A stretch of DNA of 34,687 bases. Source: Sideroxydans sp. (GTDB lineage Bacteria > Pseudomonadota > Gammaproteobacteria > Burkholderiales > Gallionellaceae). Below the pieces are notes generated by a model. It was not told the origin of the DNA and made no database searches. It saw only the letters and a list, made by a program, of their open reading frames with translations. Location of the stretch: NCBI GenBank assembly GCA_027310665.1, contig DAIDAJ010000066.1:1-34687 (forward strand), given 5' to 3'. Made by a program: the position numbers and the translations under genes. Numbering within the stretch: position 1 is the stretch's first letter; each line of letters opens with the position of its first letter. Below, one piece after another: positions 25,514-34,319 of this stretch.

Positions 25514-26995
25514 CTAACCCAGCCGGAGCGTGCTCAACGTTCGCCGCCGCACCTGGTGCAGCAATCTCACATTCTCATCCAGTGACTCGCCATAGGAAGG
25601 GATCATTTCCTTCATCTTGTGCTTCCAGTCGGCGCTCTTCATGCGCTGCCTGAAACAACGCTCGATCACCTCGATCATCGCCTGCACCGACGTGGATGCG
25701 CCGGGAGAGGCGCCCAGCAGGGCGGCCAGCGTGCCGTCCCTGGCTGTCACGATCTCGGTGCCGAATTCCAGCTTTCCGCCGTTCTTGTCGCACCCCTTGA
25801 TGATCTGCACGCGCTGCCCGGCCGAGGCAAGCTCCCAGTCATCATCCTTGGCGTCCGCATAGAAACCGCGCAGGATCGCCATGCGCTCCTTGTGCGAACG
25901 GAACGCTTCGGTGATGAGATAGCGGGTGAGTTCGAAATTGTCGCGGGCCACCGCCAGCATCGGCTTCAGGTTGTTCGTCTTGAGCGACGAGAACAGATCA
26001 AGCGCCGAGCCTTCCTTGAGGAATTTGGTGGTGATGCTGGCGAACGGACCGAACAACAGCGCCGGCTCGCCGTCGATGATGCGCGCATCCAGATGCGGCA
26101 CCGACATCGGCGGGGCACCCACGGCCGCCTTGCCATACACCTTGCTGCAGTGGCGCTTCACCACTTCCGGATTCTTGCAGATCAGCCACTGGCCGCTGAC
26201 CGGGAAGCCGCCATAGCCGCGCGCTTCGGGGATGCCGGATTTTTGCAGCAACGGCAGCGCACCGCCGCCCGCACCGAGAAAGACGAACCCGGCATCGACC
26301 GTCCTGGTCTTGTCCGTGTGGTTGTCCTTCACCCGCACATGCCAGCGGCCGTCGTCGTGCTGCTTCATGGTCATGATGGTGTGGCTCAGCTTCAGGTCGA
26401 AAGTCGGGTGTCTGGCCAGCGCCTTCACCAGTTTGCGCGTCATGAACCCGAAGTCCACATCGGTGCCGTGCTTGACCCGCGTCGCGGCGACCGCCTGTTT
26501 TGCGTCGCGATGCTTCATCACCAGCGGCATCCACTTGCGCAGCACCGCATGGTCTTCGCTGTACTCCATCTCTTCGAACAAGTGATGCTTGTGCAGGGCG
26601 GCGTAGCGCTTGCGCAGGAACGCCACGTCCTCCGCGCCCCACACGAAACTCTGGTGGCAGATCGGATTGATGAACTTCCCCGGCTCCGGCAACACGCCCT
26701 GCTCGACCAGGTAGGACCAGAACTGCAGCGAGATCTCGAACGCGGCGTTGATCTCCAGTGCACGTTTGATCTGCACCGTTCCATCGGCCGATTGCGGCGT
26801 ATAGTTCAGCTCGCAGTAGCCCGCATGCCCGGTGCCGGCATTGTTCATGCTGTGCGTGCTTTCGTGCGCCACTTTGCTCAATCGCTCTACCATCATGATC
26901 TTCAGCGAGGGATCCAGATGCGACAGCAACGTTCCCAGCGTGGCACTCATCACGCCGCCGCCCACCAACACCACGTCCACTTTCTTTTGCGACAT
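25514..26995 (-). CDS. mqo: Malate:quinone oxidoreductase
   Basis: Mqo is a peripheral membrane FAD enzyme that oxidises malate to oxaloacetate and feeds electrons to the quinone pool. The 493-residue protein has the FAD-binding GGGVMSATLG (12-21), the family stretch HSMNNAGTGHAGYCELNYTP (about 48-67) and the GASPGAST segment near the C-terminus. Length fits the family. It lies 34 bp after hrpA on the same strand and may be read through from it. With maeB at 20602, it gives two malate outlets in the window. Confidence 0.94.
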   Translation of the reverse strand: MSQKKVDVVLVGGGVMSATLGTLLSHLDPSLKIMMVERLSKVAHESTHSMNNAGTGHAGYCELNYTPQSADGTVQIKRALEINAAFEISLQFWSYLVEQGVLPEPGKFINPICHQSFVWGAEDVAFLRKRYAALHKHHLFEEMEYSEDHAVLRKWMPLVMKHRDAKQAVAATRVKHGTDVDFGFMTRKLVKALARHPTFDLKLSHTIMTMKQHDDGRWHVRVKDNHTDKTRTVDAGFVFLGAGGGALPLLQKSGIPEARGYGGFPVSGQWLICKNPEVVKRHCSKVYGKAAVGAPPMSVPHLDARIIDGEPALLFGPFASITTKFLKEGSALDLFSSLKTNNLKPMLAVARDNFELTRYLITEAFRSHKERMAILRGFYADAKDDDWELASAGQRVQIIKGCDKNGGKLEFGTEIVTARDGTLAALLGASPGASTSVQAMIEVIERCFRQRMKSADWKHKMKEMIPSYGESLDENVRLLHQVRRRTLSTLRLG

Positions 26996-27028
26996 TTTTT
27001 ATCCGTCCCGAATCAACTTGTTCCCATT

Positions 27029-30000
27029 TTAACCGCTTAAGCCGGCAAGCATCTTTTCCAGACGTTTTACCGACACGATCACCGGCGTTTTCAGCTCCTG
27101 CGCATACAGCGAGACGCGCAACTCCTGCAGCATCCAGCCGAAATCCTCCAGTCGCGCATCGGGCTCTCCGTGCTGCGCGGATAGCTTGCGTTGCCACTGC
27201 TGCAACAAGGGATGCATCTGCGCCATGTTCTGCGCATCCCGCGCCGGGTTGGCGCGCAGCTTTTCCAGCCGCACGTTGACCGCTTTCAGGTAGCGAGGCA
27301 TATGCTGCATGCGCTCGTATGGCGTGCGGGCGATCCATTCCTTGCCCAGCAGCCAGTCGCATTGGTTGCGGATGTCCTGCTGTACCTGCCCGTGCGCCTT
27401 GAAGCCGGGCAATGCCTTTTGCAGCACTTGATGCTCCGCCAGCACCGCCGCCACCAGGCGCGCGATCTCTTGCGCCACCAGGTTCAGGCGCGCCTTCGCC
27501 TCCTTGCAGCGTGCAGCGAACTCCTTTTCCGTCTCCGGCCAGGGCTCGTTCAGGCAGCAGCGGTCGAAAGTCACCGCGAGCACCTGCCGCTGCAGATCCT
27601 GCTGCGATCCGAACGGCAAAAACTGCATCGCCATCGCCTGCAGGCCGGGCAGGTTCTTTTCCAGGTACTTCACCTGCTCTTTCAGCGCCAGCATGAACAA
27701 ACGGCGCAAGCCCAAACGATGTGCGGCGTTCGCGACATCGCGCGTATCGAAGCTCTGCAGCGTCACCGCATCGCCTTCGTCCACCAGCGCATTGAACACG
27801 GTGACGGTTTGCCCGGCACGCGGCTCCTCGCGGGTCGGCTTGAAATCGCCGAAATCCCAGGTGGTGTGGTGCTTCAGTTCCTCCCCCTCCCCAGCCCTCC
27901 CCCGATGGGAGAGGGGGGCACTGCGGCGTGCGGGGTTGTGTCCCTCTCCTCCCGGGGGAGGGATTAGGGAAGGAGTCGGCGCCCACTCGCCGCGCAACTG
28001 GGCAAAGTTGCGCGACATGCCGAGCTGCCGCCCGTGCTCGTCCACCACGCGAAAGTTCATCAAATGATGTGCGGGCAATTGCTCCAGCCGGAACGCATCC
28101 TGCGGCACGTCGAGCTGCTTCTGCTCGCGGATGTAGCGCGCCAGCGCCTGCAGCAACGGCGTATCCGACGGCTTCACCGCCGCGCAGAAGGCCGCCGCGA
28201 ATTCCGGCACCGGCACGCAATGCCGGCGCAATTTCTGCGGCAGCGATTTCACCAGCTGGACGATCTTCTCCGCCAGGATGCCCGGCACCAGGTATTCGCA
28301 GCGCGCCGCCGACACCTGGTTCAACAGGGCCTGCGGCACGGTCAGCGTGACGCCGTCGTCGCTCTTGCCCGGCGCGAAGTTGTAGGCCAGCGCGTAGCTC
28401 ACGTTATTCATTAGCAGCTGCGGCGGGAACTGTTCGGTGGTGATGCCGGCCGCTTCGTGCCGCATCAGGTCGTCTTTTTTCAGGTACAGCAGCTTGGGCT
28501 GCTCGCGCTCGGCCTCCTTGCGCCAGTGCTCGAACGCCGCACCGTTGTGGATGCCGGCCGGGATACGCTGGTCGTAGAAGGCGAAGATCAGCTCGTCGTC
28601 CACCAGCACGTCGGGCCTGCGCGCCTTGTGTTCCAGCGCCTCGATGTCGGCGATCAGTTTTTGGTTGTGCGCGAAGAACGGCGCCTGGGTGTTGAACTCG
28701 CCATTCACCAGCGCCTCGCGGATGAATACCTCGCGTGATTCCTCCGGGTTCATCGGCCCGTAATGCACGCGCTTCTTCGGGTTGATGAGCAGGCCGTGCA
28801 GGGTGCTGCGCTCCCAAGCCGCCACCTGCCCCGCTTTTTTCTCCCAGTGCGGCTCGAAATAGCTGCGCTTGATCAGGTGCGCGCCGACCTCTTCCAGCCA
28901 CTCCGGCTCGATGCGCGCCACGCAGCGCGCGAACAGCCTGGTCGTCTCGACGATCTCCGCCGCCACTACCCATTTGGTGCCCTTCTTCGCCAGCACCGAG
29001 TTCGAGGCGATGTAGAACTTGATCTCGCGCGGGCCGAGGTAATACGGCTCCTTGTCCACCCCCTTGCAGCCGATGTTGCCGAGCAGGCCGGTCAGCAGGG
29101 CTTTATGGACCTGTTCGTAGGTGGCCGGTTGCTCGTTGAAACGCATGCCCATCTCCGACACCTGCGCATGCAACTGCTGGTGCAGTTCATGCCATTCGCG
29201 CAAGCGCAGCGGCGACAGGAATTTCTCGCGGCACTCGTTCGCCCACAGTTTGTTGGTCTTCTTGTGTTTGAGCGCGTCCTGGAACCACGCCCACAACTTG
29301 AGGTAGGCGAGGAAATCCGAGCGCTCGTCGTTGAAGCGCTGGTGCGCCGCATCCGCCGCCTCGCGCCGCTCGGACGGCCGGTCGCGCGGATCTTGCAGCG
29401 CCAGCGCACTGGCGATGACGAGAATCTCGTTCAGGCAGTGATACTGCCGCCCCGCCAGCAACAGCCGTGCAACCTTGGGGTCTAGCGGCAGCTTGGCCAG
29501 TTCGTGGCCGAGCGGGGTGAGCTGGCGCTTGTCGTCAATGGCATTGAGCTCCTGCAGCAGCTGGTAGCCGTCGGCGATGGCGCGCGAACCGGGCGGCTCG
29601 ATGAACGGGAACTCCTCGACTTCTCCCAATCCGAGCGCGCTCATGCGCAGGATCACCGTGGCCAGCGACACGCGGAAGATCTCGGCGTCGGTGAAGTCCG
29701 GCCGCTGCAGGAAATCCGCCTCCTCGTACAAGCGGATGCAGATACCGCTCATCACGCGGCCGCAACGCCCGGCGCGTTGGTTGGCAGCCGCGCGCGAGAT
29801 GTTCTCGATGCGCAGCTGCTCCACCTTCTGCCGCACGCTGTAGCGGTTGATGCGCGCCAGTCCGCTGTCGATCACGTAGCCGATGTTGGGCACGGTGAGC
29901 GAAGTCTCCGCCACGTTGGTCGCCAGCACCACGCGGCGCATGCCGGAAGCGGGCTTGAACACGCGGTCCTGCTCGGCGATGGACAGGCGCGAGAACAGCG

Positions 30001-30820
30001 GCAGGATTTCAATTCCTTTGTGCTGGTGTTTGCGCAGCGCTTCGGCGGTATCGCGTATCTCGCGCTCACCCGGTAAGAACACCAGCACGTCGCCCTTCAG
30101 GCCGCCGATGCTCAATTCATCCAGCGCACCGCAGATCGCCTGCGGTATGTTTTCGGTGTCGCCCTCCTCGTTCTGCTGCGGAGGGCGGTAGCGCACCTCG
30201 ACTGGATAGGTGCGGCCGGAGACCTGCAGCACCGGCGCAATGCCGAAGTGCTTGGAGAATCTCTCCGCATCCAGCGTCGCCGAGGTAATGATGAGTTTAA
30301 GGTCGGGTCGGCGCGGCAGCAGTTGCCGCAGGTAGCCGAGCAGGAAGTCGATGTTGAGCGAGCGCTCGTGCGCCTCGTCGAGGATGATGGTGTCGTACTG
30401 CCTGAGCTGCGGATCGTGGTGGATCTCGGCCAGCAGGATGCCGTCGGTCATCAGCTTGATGCAGGTATCGGGCGAGACCTTGTCGTTGAAACGCACCTTG
30501 TAGCCGACCAGACCGCCGAGCTCGGATTTCAGCTCCTGCGCGATGCGCGCCGCCACCGAGCGCGCCGCCACGCGGCGCGGCTGGGTATGGCCGATGACGC
30601 CCTGCACACCGCGCCCCAGACTCAGGCAGATCTTCGGCAGTTGCGTGGTCTTGCCAGAGCCGGTCTCGCCGCACACGATGATGACCTGGTGCTTTTCGAT
30701 GGCCTGCGCCAACTCCTCGCGCCGCGCCACGACAGGCAGGTCGGCGGGGTATTCGATTGCGGAGAGTTGCCGGATACGGGCCAGACGGCGCTGGGCAAGG
30801 GGTGACAGAGCTGCATTCAT
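27029..30820 (-). CDS. hrpA: ATP-dependent RNA helicase HrpA
   Basis: The 1263-residue DEAH-box helicase resolves stalled ribosomes and unwinds RNA. Motif I is GETGSGKT (51-58), motif II DEAH (148-151), motif VI QRAGRCGR, followed by the winged-helix, ratchet and OB-fold domains and the long HrpA-specific C-terminal region (DUF3418). Residues about 949-981 are unlike the rest: low-complexity Pro/Gly/Arg (PTPSLIPPPGGEG and PLSHRGRAGEGEE) encoded by a palindromic repeat at 27879-27975 that stays in frame between two domains. No other gap or frameshift is visible. The start ATG at 30820 is the first in the frame; gene neighbours are mqo (downstream) and a histidine kinase (upstream). Confidence 0.93.
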   Translation of the reverse strand: MNAALSPLAQRRLARIRQLSAIEYPADLPVVARREELAQAIEKHQVIIVCGETGSGKTTQLPKICLSLGRGVQGVIGHTQPRRVAARSVAARIAQELKSELGGLVGYKVRFNDKVSPDTCIKLMTDGILLAEIHHDPQLRQYDTIILDEAHERSLNIDFLLGYLRQLLPRRPDLKLIITSATLDAERFSKHFGIAPVLQVSGRTYPVEVRYRPPQQNEEGDTENIPQAICGALDELSIGGLKGDVLVFLPGEREIRDTAEALRKHQHKGIEILPLFSRLSIAEQDRVFKPASGMRRVVLATNVAETSLTVPNIGYVIDSGLARINRYSVRQKVEQLRIENISRAAANQRAGRCGRVMSGICIRLYEEADFLQRPDFTDAEIFRVSLATVILRMSALGLGEVEEFPFIEPPGSRAIADGYQLLQELNAIDDKRQLTPLGHELAKLPLDPKVARLLLAGRQYHCLNEILVIASALALQDPRDRPSERREAADAAHQRFNDERSDFLAYLKLWAWFQDALKHKKTNKLWANECREKFLSPLRLREWHELHQQLHAQVSEMGMRFNEQPATYEQVHKALLTGLLGNIGCKGVDKEPYYLGPREIKFYIASNSVLAKKGTKWVVAAEIVETTRLFARCVARIEPEWLEEVGAHLIKRSYFEPHWEKKAGQVAAWERSTLHGLLINPKKRVHYGPMNPEESREVFIREALVNGEFNTQAPFFAHNQKLIADIEALEHKARRPDVLVDDELIFAFYDQRIPAGIHNGAAFEHWRKEAEREQPKLLYLKKDDLMRHEAAGITTEQFPPQLLMNNVSYALAYNFAPGKSDDGVTLTVPQALLNQVSAARCEYLVPGILAEKIVQLVKSLPQKLRRHCVPVPEFAAAFCAAVKPSDTPLLQALARYIREQKQLDVPQDAFRLEQLPAHHLMNFRVVDEHGRQLGMSRNFAQLRGEWAPTPSLIPPPGGEGHNPARRSAPLSHRGRAGEGEELKHHTTWDFGDFKPTREEPRAGQTVTVFNALVDEGDAVTLQSFDTRDVANAAHRLGLRRLFMLALKEQVKYLEKNLPGLQAMAMQFLPFGSQQDLQRQVLAVTFDRCCLNEPWPETEKEFAARCKEAKARLNLVAQEIARLVAAVLAEHQVLQKALPGFKAHGQVQQDIRNQCDWLLGKEWIARTPYERMQHMPRYLKAVNVRLEKLRANPARDAQNMAQMHPLLQQWQRKLSAQHGEPDARLEDFGWMLQELRVSLYAQELKTPVIVSVKRLEKMLAGLSG
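27879..27975. repeat. Palindromic GC-rich repeat inside hrpA
   Basis: The arm at 27879-27918 is inverse-complementary, imperfectly, to 27941-27975; each arm also holds a smaller CCCTCCCCC-GGGAGAGGG-type palindrome. It has the look of the intergenic REP-like repeats whose chance translation gives PSPPPMGEG or PLSHRGRAGEG-like peptides. Here it sits in a coding region without breaking the frame. Confidence 0.75.
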
Positions 30821-30874
30821 GGAAACGCGATTTTACCTGCTACGGATGCTGCCCGCACGAAAACAGCCGGGAGT

Positions 30875-32569
30875 CTATTGTTGAGATGATGTCGGGCTCG
30901 CCCTGGTCAGCCGGAACGTCACTTTACCTTCCTTGTTCTCGCTCAACTCCAGCAGGTAACCCGATTGCGCCGCCCAGCGTGCAACCTGATACAAGCCGAT
31001 ACCCATGCCGCTTTCCGACGGAACGATCGTATTCAGCACTTGCTGGGCAATGCCGCTCGGAATGGCGCTGCCGCTATCGCTGATTTCAAGACTGAACGGA
31101 TCGGTTGCCAGGGAAACATCGACTGTGATCGCGGAATTGCTCTGAGACTTCTTGCAGGCGTTATCGATCAGGTTGTCGGAGACGCAATCGAACAGCGGGG
31201 CCGGTATCGGGCGGTCATCCAGGCGCTTGGGCGCCTTCCAGGCAATGCCACGATGCTGGTGCCGCTGCCGCAACCCTTCCCACCAGGCCGCCAGCGGCAT
31301 TTCGACCTCTTCTTCCTGCGCCTGAGGATTCTTCAGTTTGGTCAGGACGAGTTCGATGCGCTGGGTCAGCACAGGCAACTGCCTCTGCAGGATGGGCTGC
31401 GCCTTTTCAGGCTGGTGCTGGGCCACCGAGGTCAGCGCAAACAGGGATTGAAGCATGTTCTTGAGGTCATGGGTCAGGCGCGCTCCCGTCTCGTAGATGA
31501 CCTGCTGGCGGGTGATCTCGCGCAAGGACTGTTCGCGGCGCTTGGCCTGGTAGAAGTGGCCCATCAGATGGGTGAGCAATCTGACATGCAGCAGCACGGT
31601 GGGCGTGACGGACTGGTGGCTGAACAGGACTAGCCTCAGATCGTGATCGGCCATCTCGACGCGATGCCGGCTGAGCGTTCCCAGCTTTCCCTGCCCGCAA
31701 TCCGAGGTCCACAACAGCCCCGATATCCAGGGCATCTCGGCAAGATACTGGGTCGCACGAATCAGGAAGGATTCCGGGCTCTGTTCCTGGTTGGCCGCGG
31801 CCGAAAGCTGCCCCAGCCATTTCTCCAGCGGCGTGCCGATGGTCAGCAAATAACGCGAGAACAGTGCCTGGAAGCCGGAAAACCCCAGCCGGGGATTCCA
31901 CAATCCGCCCAGCGCCAGCAGCACGACGGCGATGAGGAACAGGGTGCGCAGCAAGGCATTCAGGTAGTCTATATGCGCCAGGGTCATGAACGCGAGGCTG
32001 CCCAGCACCAGCGAAGCCAGCAGGGTGAACAGCAGCAGGATGTAGATGAAGTCCACCGCTTGCTCGCTTTCCGCCTGGTCGCGCTCGGCAGGTATGAGTG
32101 CCATTACGACCAGCAGCAGCGGCAAGCCGACGTCCATCAGCCCGCTCATCACATCGTCCATGCCGGGCAGTCGGAACAGATGCGGTGCAACATACAGGAT
32201 CAGTATGGACAGCAGATAAGCCATCACCAGCAGGTAATACAGACGCTGCCAGCGCGCATGAAACGAAAACACGCGGCCACCGACCAGTGCGAACAGCACG
32301 CTGACCCAGAACGCCAGCACCCACCAGTTGAACAGGAAAATCGTGACCAGGCTGATAGCGAGGATGAACCCTGCAGCGCTGGTGCGCAGCTTGCGTTCTC
32401 CATGCCATACCGGTTGCCACAACAAGAACGATCCCAGATGCATCAATAACAGCGGGTGCATCCACAGACTCTGGGAACCCAGCCAAAGCGCAAGGTGCAA
32501 CGCCACCAGCATGGCATACGAAATCCAGCGGCTGGAACGCATCAGTTTTTTGAGGGAAAATGTCCGCAT
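30875..32569 (-). CDS. Multi-pass membrane sensor histidine kinase
   Basis: The 564-residue protein has about seven or eight membrane segments in its first 225 residues (some in close pairs), a cytoplasmic linker with a possible GAF-like region (about 250-340), then a kinase core: H-box LTHDLKNMLQSL (H367), N-box DNLIDNACKK (465-474), G1 ISDSGSAIP (D498) and G2 MGIGLY. The HDLKN phosphorylation box is of the type seen in PrsK-like kinases and not the HEIRNP of PilS. No response regulator is adjacent. It is divergent from the sigma-54-promoted pilin gene (291 bp between starts), which could be a target; this is inference. Confidence 0.88.
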   Translation of the reverse strand: MRTFSLKKLMRSSRWISYAMLVALHLALWLGSQSLWMHPLLLMHLGSFLLWQPVWHGERKLRTSAAGFILAISLVTIFLFNWWVLAFWVSVLFALVGGRVFSFHARWQRLYYLLVMAYLLSILILYVAPHLFRLPGMDDVMSGLMDVGLPLLLVVMALIPAERDQAESEQAVDFIYILLLFTLLASLVLGSLAFMTLAHIDYLNALLRTLFLIAVVLLALGGLWNPRLGFSGFQALFSRYLLTIGTPLEKWLGQLSAAANQEQSPESFLIRATQYLAEMPWISGLLWTSDCGQGKLGTLSRHRVEMADHDLRLVLFSHQSVTPTVLLHVRLLTHLMGHFYQAKRREQSLREITRQQVIYETGARLTHDLKNMLQSLFALTSVAQHQPEKAQPILQRQLPVLTQRIELVLTKLKNPQAQEEEVEMPLAAWWEGLRQRHQHRGIAWKAPKRLDDRPIPAPLFDCVSDNLIDNACKKSQSNSAITVDVSLATDPFSLEISDSGSAIPSGIAQQVLNTIVPSESGMGIGLYQVARWAAQSGYLLELSENKEGKVTFRLTRASPTSSQQ

Positions 32570-32785
32570 CTCGTCAATTTCGTCTGAACTTCATCACCTT
32601 GGAAGACGGCGCCCCCAGTTTAACCCAGAACAATTGCCTTCCCTACCGGCAGCCGTTCCGGCACCTCAATTCCGCCGGAAATCGGCCTTCAGCTAGACAG
32701 GGCAGCACGACAGCGGTAAATTCCCGCCTGCCGGATTGTGTACCATACTGGAAAGACAACAGAATTTGCATATCCAGTACTCACA

Positions 32786-32801
32786 TGGCATGGCTATTGC
32801 T
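32786..32801 (+). promoter_or_regulatory. Sigma-54 (RpoN) promoter of the pilin-like gene
   Basis: TGGCATG-GCTA-TTGCT fits the sigma-54 consensus TGGCAYR-N4-TTGCW at every defined position, with GG and GC 10 bp apart. Transcription would start near 32811, about 50 bp before the ATG. Sigma-54 control is common for type IV pilin genes and needs an activator ATPase, which is not in the window. Confidence 0.75.
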
Positions 32802-32860
32802 AAATTCTGGCCGCACGGCTACATTTAGCGCACAACGACCCCCTTTGGAGAAACAAAACA

Positions 32861-33538
32861 ATGAAACGCAACCAATCCGGCTTCACCTTAATTGAAATCG
32901 CCATCGTACTGGTGATCATCGGCCTGCTGCTCGGCGGCGTGCTCAAGGGTCAGGAACTCATCAACAGTGCCAAGGTGAAGAATCTGGCGACAGACTTCAG
33001 GAATATTCCGGTCTATGTCTACGGTTATCAAGACAAATTCAGAGCACTGCCGGGGGATGACATCCAAGCGATAAGCCATGTTAGCGCGACCACTAATGGC
33101 AATGGAAACGGACTGATAGACGGACCTTGGGATTCGCTAACAGCAGCTAATGAAACCCAATTGTTCTGGGCTGACGTCAGACTTGCCGGGCTGGCTGCCG
33201 GACCAACGACCGGACCAGACCTTCTGCCTACAAACGCCGTCGGTGGCGTGATCGGCATCACCAGCTCGAACACAGCAAACTTCAATGATCCATCAGCCGG
33301 AACGCCGACTAACCCAAAGATATCTGGAAGCTATATTATTTGCTCATCTGGCATTCTGGGCAAATATGCGAAACAATTGGACCTCCAGATGGATGACGGC
33401 TCTCCGATTGGTGGTTCGATGAGGGAGTTCACCGATACCACTCCAGGAACCCGGCCGTCGACACTTATTGTTCCGACAGCGATGACCAACGGTATGATTA
33501 ATGACAACGATACCTTCACCGTCTGCATGGGTGTTTGA
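32861..33538 (+). CDS. Type IV pilin-like / pseudopilin protein
   Basis: The 225-residue precursor has a short positive leader (MKRNQSG), cleavage before Phe8, and the N-methylated hydrophobic helix FTLIEIAIVLVIIGLLLGG with the conserved Glu at mature position 5 (E12). The globular part is rich in Gly, Asn and Thr; two cysteines (one in YIICSSG, one in the C-terminal FTVCMGV) could form the D-region disulfide of pilins. A GGAG ribosome binding site lies 10 bp upstream, a terminator closes the gene at 33560-33584, and it is monocistronic. It may be a pilus or type II secretion subunit; no assembly genes are nearby. The globular part is not recognised. Confidence 0.85.
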   Translation: MKRNQSGFTLIEIAIVLVIIGLLLGGVLKGQELINSAKVKNLATDFRNIPVYVYGYQDKFRALPGDDIQAISHVSATTNGNGNGLIDGPWDSLTAANETQLFWADVRLAGLAAGPTTGPDLLPTNAVGGVIGITSSNTANFNDPSAGTPTNPKISGSYIICSSGILGKYAKQLDLQMDDGSPIGGSMREFTDTTPGTRPSTLIVPTAMTNGMINDNDTFTVCMGV

Positions 33539-33559
33539 TAAAACTCCGGCGTGACAATC

Positions 33560-33584
33560 AAAGCCCGCTTCGGCGGGCTTTTTT
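33560..33584 (+). terminator. Rho-independent terminator of the pilin-like gene
   Basis: AGCCCGC (33562-33568), loop TTCG, GCGGGCT (33573-33579), then a T run. The TTCG tetraloop and perfect stem make it a strong terminator, 21 bp after the stop. Confidence 0.92.
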
Positions 33585-33673
33585 CTGGCCGTCATTTTCT
33601 GCATGGCCTGCTGCGGGAATTTCAATTCTGAAGTGAATTACCGCCCCCTTTGCGGGTACGCGCAATCGACCGC

Positions 33674-33709
33674 TACTCTTGGCGCAGCCGCTTCTCCGCC
33701 GCTTCCGGA
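33674..33709 (-). pseudogene. Duplicated 3' end of the antiporter gene
   Basis: On the minus strand this reads PEAAEKRLRQE and a TAG stop, against LEAAEKRLRQG and TGA at the end of the antiporter gene at 34320. The 29 bases at 33680-33708 match 34327-34355 in 27 places and keep the reading frame. It looks like the old end of the gene, separated from its body by the brnTA cassette. Confidence 0.65.
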
Positions 33710-33722
33710 TGCATGACAAAAT

Positions 33723-33989
33723 TCAGTTGCTATGCAGCTTCTCCTGCAACCAGACTTTGATGAGAGATTGGTAGGGAACATCGCGCGCGTTGGCAGCCGT
33801 TTTGATCGAATCAAGCAAATGCTGGGGCAGCCGCAGGGAAATGGTTTTCGTCGTCGGCTTCAAGTTGGGAAGCGTAACGCGCTGTGCTTTTGTCCAATCG
33901 AGATAGTCGGCAGAATCGTGTTTTTCCCAAAATGCGCGCTCCTCGGCTTCGCTGCGGAATTTGGGGACTGCTTTAAGTGGCTTGTTCAT
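33723..33989 (-). CDS. brnA: BrnA-like antitoxin (ribbon-helix-helix)
   Basis: The 88-residue protein has an N-terminal segment with FRSEAEERAFWEKHDSADY (about 11-29), which in the family lies over the toxin, and a C-terminal ribbon-helix-helix (about 47-85: TKTISLRLPQHLLDSIKTAA) that binds the operator. It neutralises BrnT and represses the operon. Its start lies 17 bp inside the end of brnT, the usual toxin-first order of this system. Two CopG-type families share this layout; the BrnA assignment rests on the BrnT partner. Confidence 0.85.
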   Translation of the reverse strand: MNKPLKAVPKFRSEAEERAFWEKHDSADYLDWTKAQRVTLPNLKPTTKTISLRLPQHLLDSIKTAANARDVPYQSLIKVWLQEKLHSN

Positions 33990-34272
33990 AGACGGCCTTT
34001 TCTTTCCGGTGCATATCTCTGGCTGAAATCACCCGTATCGCTTTACCGGCTTGGCGCAAGGTGAAAGTGATGTGCAAAGCTCGACCCGCGTCCGTTCTTC
34101 CCAATGCGTGGAAGCGTGGCTCGATTTGACTGTGCTTTTCATCAATCAGCCACAGAAGAGGCTGGTTGAAGAAAATCTGCTCCGCTTCTGCTGTGGAAAC
34201 GCCGTGCTTCTCATTCTTCCGCGCGTTTCCATCATCCCAATCAAAGCCGGAAATAATCGCCAGATCAATCAT
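33973..34272 (-). CDS. brnT: BrnT-family toxin (ribonuclease)
   Basis: The 99-residue protein matches the BrnT/RelE-like fold: FDWDDGNARKNEKHGVS (about 10-26), the EAEQIFF segment, then GRTDAGRALHITFTLR and IRVISARDMHRKEK near the C-terminus with the catalytic Arg and His residues of the family. BrnT is a ribosome-independent mRNA-cleaving toxin in Brucella. The predicted promoter puts transcription start at the ATG itself, so the message may be leaderless. brnA follows with 17 bp overlap. Confidence 0.9.
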   Translation of the reverse strand: MIDLAIISGFDWDDGNARKNEKHGVSTAEAEQIFFNQPLLWLIDEKHSQIEPRFHALGRTDAGRALHITFTLRQAGKAIRVISARDMHRKEKAVYEQAT

Positions 34273-34275
34273 GCT

Positions 34276-34307
34276 TGTATATTACCAATATATACATAGC
34301 AAGACAA
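34276..34307 (-). promoter_or_regulatory. brnTA promoter and operator
   Basis: On the minus strand TTGTCT (34302-34307), 17 bp, TAATAT (34279-34284) put the start about 7 bp further, at the brnT ATG (34272). A perfect TGTATAT-N7-ATATACA dyad (34276-34296) overlaps the -10 and the spacer, as expected for an operator of an autorepressing toxin-antitoxin complex. Confidence 0.6.
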
Positions 34308-34319
34308 CAAACTCGGACA

